Assembly (NCBI GenBank): GCA_963575645.1
Contig: OY754464.1
Coordinates: 7,502,001 to 7,566,000, forward strand
Source: Xanthostigma xanthostigma
Taxonomy: Eukaryota > Arthropoda > Insecta > Raphidioptera > Raphidiidae
Direction of reading: 5' to 3'
Length of the DNA: 64,000 nt
A program made the position numbers and the translations under genes. Under the pieces are notes generated by a model that saw only the letters and a list, made by a program, of their open reading frames with translations, made no database searches and was not told the origin of the DNA. Positions 57,125 to 64,000 of this stretch are shown here, piece after piece (position 1 is the stretch's first letter; each line of letters opens with the position of its first letter).

Positions 57125-57992
57125 TTCAAACGTCAAAATAGAATCTATTATTTTCCGAATGATAATAAATCAAACTACAAATTTTTCATCTCAGTCACAC
57201 ACATTGATTGTTGGCGACGTAAGTTATCTCCCTCTCAACTACCGTTCGCCTAGCGTCCGATGATGCACTTCCGTAAACGCTCTCGTCAGGCATTTATCAG
57301 CTTACTCCTCAAGTCACGCATGCCTATAGAAGTTTTACTTCAAAAATAATTTAGATTAATGCTCCGTCTTTGTCGCACTCACAACGCAGATAGCCGCCTC
57401 TTTCGCAATTAATATTTTGAATAGATCTCAATTAATATCGATTTATCCAGTGTCGGGCGTATATTAGAAGATTTTATAGCTTTCAATGTATATAATGTTA
57501 AAAACAAATTTCGATTCAAAACTAATGCCAAATTATGCAATTAAAGTGCAAAGTGACAGCTCAAAAACAGTACATTTTTAGATTGTCGTTTGTTTTTGTT
57601 TATTAATTTCAAACGTCAAAATAGAATCTATTATTTTCCGGATGATAATAAATCAAACTATAAATTTTTCATTTCAGTCACACACATCGACTGCTGGCGA
57701 CGTAAGTTATCTCCATCTCAACTACCGTTCGCCGAACGATTAGGCACCGTTCGCCAAGCGTCCAATGATGCACTTCCGTAAACGCTTTCGTCACGCATTT
57801 ACCAGCTTACTCCCCAAGTCACGCGTGCCTAAAGAAGTTTTACTATAATTTAGATTATTGCTCCGTCTTTGTCTCACTCACAACGCAGATAGTCGCCTCT
57901 CCTTCGCAATTAATATTTTGAATAGATCTCAATTAATATCGATTTATCCAGTGTCGGGCGTATATTAGAAGATTTTATAGCTTTCAATGTAT
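57125..57992 (+). repeat. Direct duplication of a 390-bp unit
   Basis: 57125-57515 and 57606-57992 are close copies (CAAACGTCAAAATAGAATC to GATTTTATAGCTTTCAATGT). Copy 2 has an extra GAACGATTAGGCACCGTTCGCC near 57734 and is cut at 57993 by the TA foldback. A third fragment follows the foldback at 58633-58670, and a minus-strand piece is at 35642-35800. The arrangement recalls paired LTRs, but TG..CA ends are not seen. Confidence 0.75.
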
Positions 57993-57993
57993 A

Positions 57994-58628
57994 CAGGATG
58001 TCCCATTAATAATGAGACATAGAACAACCGCAGATTCTCCAATTCAAAATAAAACGATTAAGCGAAATATGCTTAGATAAAATGTTACTCGCTCTACCAG
58101 TGGCGTACGGCAGGAGTAAGTAATGCTTGTACCCCTTCTAAATGTTACGCCGCTGTCTAAATTTTAATTTTGACTATAATTTTAATTTTTTTGATATTTT
58201 CTAAGTCAATAATGTACACTTGTTAGTTTGTTGTAAAGTCATTGGTTTTCGAGATATTCGCAGTTTTTTTAAGACAAAATTGTAAAAATGAATATTATTA
58301 ATAATAATACAAATAAAAAGTACATGTATATCTATCTTTAACTGCGAATATCTCGAAAACCAATGACTTTACAACAAACTAACAAGTGTACATTATTGAC
58401 TTAGAAAATATCAAAAAAATTAAAATTATAGTCAAAATTAAAATTTAGACAGCGGCGTCACATTTAGAAGGGGTACAAGCATTACTTACTCCTGCCGTAC
58501 GTGCACTAGTAGAGCGTACTGAACTAATTTTTTTATTGTTAGGTGAATTTTATGATATTTAACAAGTGTGCCAGTTTGAGTAAAATTATACGGTGTATTA
58601 AAAAAATTATGGACATTAATAATTTTAC
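57994..58628. mobile_element. Foldback element, Tc1/mariner-type ends, copy 2
   Basis: It starts CAGGATGTCCCATTAAT next to TA and follows 3577-4345 closely. Here the about 160-bp segment is missing from the left arm and kept in the right arm, the reverse of copy 1. The right terminus is lost at about 58628. Confidence 0.8.
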
Positions 58629-59071
58629 TCTTCAAGTCAAGCGTGCCTAAAGAAGTTTTACTTCAATACTTCAAAAATATGCGCAAATATATCTATGTCC
58701 CTTTTATTTATTTATCTGAGGATAGAATCATTACAACATTGTGTTAGTAGGAAAGCACATCAGCTGTACTATAATGTAGGCTTACATAGGTACCATTTGC
58801 AAGCTTTTCTAAAACCGGAAATAGTACCGGACGTACCTTAGCGTTTTGTGTGACAGCCAACATTTCCGGTATGTTTAGTGTGTGAGCACACTCACTACTT
58901 CACTGACTGTCACTGTTTTAATTTAATATGTTTTCATATTCTAGTAGCTTTGCTTTTATGTGATATTACAGTTTATATTTGAGAACACAGCGTTGCCAAA
59001 TAGGTCAAGCTCTGACCCTCTATACAAAAGTCTACTGAACAACACTGCTAAAACTTTATTATTGAATTTAA

Positions 59072-59652
59072 TCTATACTAATATATAAAGCTGAAGCGTT
59101 TGTTTGTTTGAACGCGCTAATCTCAGGAAATACTGATTCAAATTGAAAATTTTTTTTTTGTTGGTTAGTCCATTTATCGAGGAAGGCTATAGGCTATATA
59201 ATATCACGATACGGCCATTAGGAGCCGAGCATTAATGAAAAATGTTGCAAAATGTATCTCAAAAATTCTATTCAGGTGAAATTCACTAACTAAATATACT
59301 CATATTAGCGTTGTAAGTAAACAACCCTGGCTGGCTCAGTCGGTAGAGCATGCGACTGTCAATATCAGGGTCGTGGGTTCGAGCCCCACGTTGGGCGAAT
59401 ATATTTTTATTTTCTTTTTATTTTCTACATTGCTTTCTTCTAAGGCCTACATTCAAATTTATTTTAATTTTATTTTTTTATTTAGTTAAAAAAAAAGTAT
59501 AAATACTGCTTTTTATCGACAAAAACTTTTAAACGGTAACTCCGATCATCATGAAATTTGGACACAACATTCATCTCGGTAAACTAAGATGAATGTTCCC
59601 CCCTTCCCCATTCGTTCTTTTACACCCGGGTGAAACCGGACGGGACCGCTAG
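59072..59652 (+). mobile_element. Helitron carrying a tRNA-like insert
   Basis: It begins TCTATACTAATATATAAAG after A and ends CCGGACGGGACCGCTAG before T, like 33484-33820. Relative to that copy about 255 extra bases lie between about 59263 and 59516, including a tRNA-like sequence and T-rich tail. Confidence 0.9.
59325..59397 (+). tRNA. tRNA-Lys-like sequence with altered anticodon arm (pseudogene?)
   Basis: 73 bases carry intact A box (TGGCTCAGTCGG) and B box (GGGTTCGAGCCCC) and a good T stem. The body resembles insect tRNA-Lys. The anticodon loop CTGTCAA would read GTC (Asp), the anticodon stem has two mismatches (TGCGA/TATCA) and the first acceptor pair is C-C. A T5 run 12 bases downstream could end pol III transcription. 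It is more likely a pseudogene or SINE head than a working tRNA. Confidence 0.55.
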
Positions 59653-59696
59653 TCGATAATAATACATTAAATCGGTGGCAGATCAATTCCATTTTT

Positions 59697-60372
59697 TACC
59701 ATTCCAACCCACAAGTGGGGAATGGTACTAGTTTAAGTCAAAAATAACTTTTCAAAATTTTACAATATCTTTTCGTTTTGATGTCCCCCGAATCCAAAAA
59801 ACATATTTTTGGAAAAAAAATATTTTGTCCGTTAATCTGTGAGCACGATACAGGTCAAACGGATGAGCGGATTGAGACTAAATTATGGGAGAATGTTTGG
59901 TATGCAAATATGAAGAGCTCTATTGTTTTTGGACAAAATCGGCGCATGCGCAGAAGAGATATATGCTAAAACGGTGTTTTTTATATAATAATGATATACT
60001 CTTTATAAATTATAACCCCTATTAGTCTATTTATTTTTTCAAAAAAGTTTCGTTTATTTTTTTTTTCTATACTTTATAGTTTCGGAAATATTTTTTAAAT
60101 AAAATAAAAAAAAATCAGCTGTTCTTTTGTTTTGTAGATCAGTCAGAAATAAACTAGTTAAGCATGCTTTAATTAATTTTATATGACGTAGAACATATTA
60201 TAATGTAAGTAACCATGGCAACGAATAGCAAATATCATATTGAATACTGGTCATTCCCCGTATCAACTTACGCAATATCAGAAATTTTCTTTTCTTCATT
60301 ATACGATATCAAATGCCAATATTTTTGAAGCTGGAATGGTCCCGTCACCCAATTGGCTGAAATTTTTGCAGT
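59697..60372 (-). repeat. Dispersed repeat A, copy 2
   Basis: Reverse complement of 23985-24613, full length. A 63-codon frame inside is not kept in the other copy. Confidence 0.85.
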
Positions 60373-60789
60373 ATCGATTTTGAAACAATGAGCTCGTTCC
60401 ACATTTTTTAAGATTGAATTCCACGTTGTACTGAATTTCGTTTAAATCGATTAAGATTTTTGAAGGTTATCGCGATGCTAAAATATTGATGTGAGAAGTC
60501 AAGATTTTATGAACACCCGGGTTTAGTCATTTGATAAACGCCAGTTACGGCAGGGTTATGTGTCATATGACACTATTTACAGGCACAAAAATTACAGCCG
60601 ATATGCGCTTCAGCTCCGCTCAGTCAAGGAGAGGGTAATTTCCGGGAATTTTAATGGTTATTACTTGTACATTTTAGTTCATTATTTCCGAGAAACAAAT
60701 TAGTAGTAGATTTTATTCGTGTTGAGAATTTTCAGTCTGTCTATCTTGTCCGAATATTGATAATTCCTGTAAAAAATAAGTCAATACAA
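60373..60789. other. No gene recognised
   Basis: AT-rich sequence. Confidence 0.5.
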
Positions 60790-61028
60790 TCCATACTAAA
60801 ATTATAAAAATGCGTAAAGTTTGGATGTAGGAGGTAATCTCCGAAACTATACTCATCCGATTTCAAAAATGGTTTTACCAATATCTAGATTACCGTCAGG
60901 ATAGACATAGGTTATATTATATTACTGTAAAATAAAAGCGCTTTTCGTGGAGACCAATTTTGCTACGTTAATCGACAAAAAAACGGTGGCAATCTACAAA
61001 TTCGGGCGAAACCGGACCGGGCTGCTAG
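60790..61028 (+). mobile_element. Complete non-autonomous Helitron, second subfamily, 239 bp
   Basis: It starts TCCATACTAAAATTATAAA after A and ends GGGCGAAACCGGACCGGGCT then GCTAG before T. The internal sentence TAATCTCCGAAACTATACTC is typical of short insect Helitrons. A 3' fragment of the same subfamily is at 54008-54090. Confidence 0.85.
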
Positions 61029-61114
61029 TTTCTAGATCACGCGGTTGATAACCTATTTTTACACCTGTCCCGGTGTCTATCTGTCTGTCTGAAATCAAAT
61101 CTTGCAATTTGACC

Positions 61115-61235
61115 CACTCCCCGGTTTCCGATTGAGGTGAAATTTTGCATACGTATGCAGTTCCGCGGAAAACAATACAATATTATAATAACTAGCTGAC
61201 CGGTCCGGCTTTCGCCCGGCTGTAAATCGCACTTT
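61115..61235 (+). repeat. Retroelement-tail fragment, partner 34690-34785
   Basis: It shares GAAATTTTGCATACGTATG and GACCGGTCCGGCTTTCG with the earlier copy and continues CCCGGCTG. Confidence 0.65.
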
Positions 61236-61319
61236 TAATAAAGCACACTAAAAACCTAAAAATGAATAGACGAAAATATATTTTTTTTATAAACAAGCTA
61301 TTATTTGTTATTATTTTTT

Positions 61320-61430
61320 CAATATTTCGATATTAAAAAACTTTAAGCGAATTTTATTAAAAACTAATTATTACTTAATTTTTATATTTTTTAGATCAGT
61401 TCCAAACCCGAACCGAAACGTTAATGTATT
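61320..61430 (+). mobile_element. Penelope-type end fragment
   Basis: AGATCAGTTCCAAACCCGAACCGAAACG resembles the hairpin region at 47.65 kb (GATCAGTTCTGAAGA..GAAAC) with the CTGAAGA box deleted. The preceding AATATTTCGATATTAAAAAA matches the loop side of that copy. Confidence 0.45.
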
Positions 61431-61449
61431 GAATTTTAATTTTATTTAT

Positions 61450-61730
61450 TCAAGCTTTTATTAGTTGTTAATTCAAAAACTAAAAAGTAAAAAATAATTT
61501 AATTCCGATTAGAAATAAGCCGTTTTATACGTTCTTATCACAGTCTCAATTTTCAAATAAAATCGTGTTACATTTTAATAGCAAGAGAGATAATAAAGAG
61601 GGTATAACACGCTTTTATTTGAAAACTTTAGACTTTGATAAGTACGTATAAAACAGCTTATTTCTATTTGGAATAAAATTATTTTTAACTTTTTAGCTCT
61701 TTTTTATTGACAGCTAATAAAAGCTTGTTT
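61450..61730. mobile_element. Foldback miniature, about 115-bp arms
   Basis: AAGCTTTTATTAGTTGTTAA mirrors GACAGCTAATAAAAGCTT, and AAATAAGCCGTTTTATACGT mirrors ACGTATAAAACAGCTTATTT. The loop is about 60 bp. Confidence 0.8.
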
Positions 61731-61978
61731 ATAAAAAAAATCATTTATTTATCTGAAAAATTTTGCGTACGTCCTTGATTCTGATTCACCATAATGACAA
61801 CCAAAAGCGTGTTGCGCCATTTTGTTATTATTCTGATAACTTGTTCGGTTAATAATAAGGTGTGAAAGCATACGTTGCTTTGGACCTATATAGTTGTCAA
61901 CAAGCTTTCATAAATAATTAAACATCTAGGCTTCAGACCCTTCATAAAATCCAAAACTTTACGATATATTACTACATA

Positions 61979-62535
61979 CAGTATGTAAACACGTTAGGTG
62001 CACATAGGGAAATTAGCATTGGAAAAAAATACTTGGATCAGAGTTAGCCATGACTGCATTAATTGTTATTTCTATTGAATTATCGTGGTAATCTTGAGGA
62101 TTTCTATTTTATTTTGATTTATTTTTATTTTACTTGGCTTTTAAAAATAAAAAGCAGCTCTTATAAATCATTATTTTATTTTTTTTTGTACAAAAATAAA
62201 ACAAAAAAACAACTCCATCTGTTTGGAAACATTTCATTCAAAAATTGCCTGACTGGTATGACGTATGCGCGTTGTTAAATCAGTGACCCAATGTCTTTAG
62301 GTTCAACACGAATAGGCGGAGATATTTGATCTCGCACCATATTTAAGTGGTTTTGGGAATTTAATATCCCATTAATAAAAAAAGTCCGATTATGTTGTAA
62401 TCATTTGAATATTTTCTTCTTTGCAAAAGAATATTATCTGTCAAGTTGAAAAACAAGATTTCAAGGCTCACTCTGATTCAGTCATTTTTTCCCAATGTTA
62501 ATTTCCGTATGTGCACCTTACGTGTTTACATACTG
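61979..62535 (-). mobile_element. Tc1/mariner-derived miniature, 557 bp, copy 2
   Basis: The ends CAGTATGTAAACACG and GTTTACATACTG are flanked by TA. The minus-strand relic (about 62220-62395) repeats that of copy 1 with new damage: a stop where copy 1 has Y in QRAYVIPVRQFL, and other replacements. Both thus derive from one deletion derivative. Confidence 0.85.
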
Positions 62536-63603
62536 TATAATACAATATATCATGCAGTACCTCTAACAGTTGAGTTGACATCGGCTCACAAATTTCTAAT
62601 TGATGTGCCGAGCAACGTAAAGGTAATAATTCTAAGCGGGGCTCCGTTTTGAATATAAATTTTATGTTTAAACAGATTACTGCGTTACGAGTTTCTTATA
62701 CAGCGTCGGTAGAAATGTCGCATCACTTCCGGTGACGGTAAAGCTGTGGTCACAACACAAATGTAACGTTCCGTTAAAGTTAACATTATCAATGTCAAAC
62801 ACCATACTACGATGCAATGTTATATGCATTATGCATGTATTTTTTTTTTGTATTTTCAATAGATTATTTTTATAGTGAAAAATAACTCTAATAATTTAGA
62901 GTGATGATGATCCTGTTTAAATGTTGAAAGATTAAAGCATGAATTTTATTGTCTGACGTTTCGGCAAACTTTATGCCATCTTCGGCGAATCTAGAAGATT
63001 TATATATAAAAACTTTTAAATTATTGTTGTTAAAGTTGTTATTGTTAAAGTTAAAGTTAAAAAATTGGAAGTAAAATAAATAAACTTACCAATGCTGTCT
63101 GTTTTCTCAGTATTGTTGTTATGTGAAAACGTCACTACGCGCGCACCAGATCTATCCATAAAACAAGCTTGAAAAATAGTCTCGTGAGAAGTGAGCACTT
63201 AACAGCAATCAAGAAAACCAGCGCTAGAAAACTAGTAGCAAGGAATCTAGTAGCGTTTCTAGCCTCGTGTGCAGCGGCTTTTGTACAAATTTTCACGCTG
63301 CCTCAAAAGAGAGAGAGATTGTGAATTATAGACGCTCAACAGCTGAGGTTATCAGCCTCTATATAATAAAAAAACTTCAGAATAAAAGATAAAAACAAAA
63401 ATTCAACAACAATTGTTAACAAAAAAAAGGAGTTGTATAAACTCTATAAATTAACAATAAACAATAACAAGTAACAAAAAACAAATAAATAAATAAAATC
63501 AAAGAAATCGATCAACACCGGTCTTTTAAAAATCGAAACAGCAGATCGACATTTTCCGGGTCATTGCTTAAAATCGCACGCTTCCTCAAAAACCTAAAAA
63601 AAA
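62536..63603. other. No gene; one Penelope-type hairpin
   Basis: At 62954-62987 (minus strand) CGAAGA-T-GGCA..TGCC-GAAACGTC repeats the hairpin layout of the Penelope-type ends. The rest is AT-rich. Confidence 0.5.
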
Positions 63604-63770
63604 AAAATTGGTTGTCTGTAAAGTCGGTTTACGGACGATAGTTTTACGTGATAACGTATTCCGCTTGAATATCATATTTAATAATACATAACCTACATTT
63701 TAGTAGCTGTCAAACTATATTTTTACCGACTAATAATTTGATCAACCAAAGCAAAATACATATTTTTAAG
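63604..63770 (-). mobile_element. Dispersed element, family G, partial copy 4
   Basis: It starts GGTTGTCTGTAAAGTCGG and follows 48281 for about 165 bp (TTACCGACTAATAATTTG), then diverges. The other terminus is not found in the window. Confidence 0.7.
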
Positions 63771-64000
63771 CAATTATAAAAGACATTTAAAAGAATGCAT
63801 ATATATTATATATTTGTTAACAAACCGTATAATTTATCTGCTGTTATGAAATGCAGATATCTTCCAAGATTTGTTTTTGATACAAAATGTAGCTGCGTTT
63901 GTGTACAAACTATCAATTGATCAATACATTTCCATTCGTTGTGAATAATATAATATTTTATCCATAATGACGGCGTACAGTTATTTTTAACAAAATAAAA

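Noticed and set aside
59325..59397. Functional tRNA-Asp(GTC)
   Set aside because: The body is Lys-like, and the anticodon stem and first acceptor pair are mispaired.
1..64000. CRISPR array, prophage or bacterial operon
   Set aside because: No regularly spaced short repeats, no coding density and no bacterial signals; the direct repeats found are satellites and transposons.

Overview
The window is a non-coding-rich, AT-rich animal nuclear sequence, almost certainly from an insect. It carries insect-type Helitrons (5' TC, 3' hairpin plus CTAG, inserted between A and T), many hAT and Tc1/mariner miniature elements, a jockey/CR1-like reverse transcriptase fragment, Penelope-type terminal hairpins and tRNA-headed SINEs. 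The body of one SINE resembles short repeats I associate with hemipteran and orthopteroid insects, but I cannot fix the order. There is no bacterial gene organisation, no operon, no CRISPR array and no rRNA.

Only one open reading frame looks like a host gene: a 224-residue, intronless, GC-richer frame on the minus strand at 29552-30226. It has a linker-histone (H1/H5) globular-like winged helix and an arginine/lysine-rich tail. Everything else that codes is transposon debris: a non-LTR reverse transcriptase piece (30657-31130, minus), two Tc1/mariner transposase remnants inside miniature elements (18671-19248 and 61979-62535), and two N-terminal stubs of a pogo/CENP-B-like transposase (49272-49328 and 52780-52851).

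Layout. 0-5 kb: a 141-bp minisatellite, a hAT element inside an older repeat, and a foldback element with TA ends. 5-9 kb: a dispersed repeat (family G), a tRNA-like SINE head, a 490-bp duplicated unit, a hAT element and a 77-bp palindrome. 10-15 kb: densely nested hAT, Helitron and foldback insertions, a 120-bp minisatellite and an intact hAT. 15-28 kb: LINE-like tails, mariner-type miniatures and a TTAA-flanked element holding a perfect 132-bp inverted repeat. 28-33.8 kb: Penelope-type hairpins on both sides of the histone-like gene, the RT fragment, a 775-bp foldback and a full Helitron. 34-47 kb: foldback elements, two of them TTAA-flanked. 47-56 kb: a hAT, LINE-like hairpin tails, pogo-like remnants, an element with perfect 35-bp terminal repeats, a SINE and an LTR leader with a 32-bp triplication. 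56-64 kb: a TTAA foldback, a duplicated 390-bp unit, a second copy of the TA foldback, a Helitron carrying a tRNA-like sequence, and a second mariner-type miniature.

The biology of the window is therefore mostly the history of insertions into insertions. Several events can be dated relative to each other from clean target-site duplications. All coordinates and matches were read by eye without alignment software, so repeat borders may be off by several bases and identity estimates are approximate.
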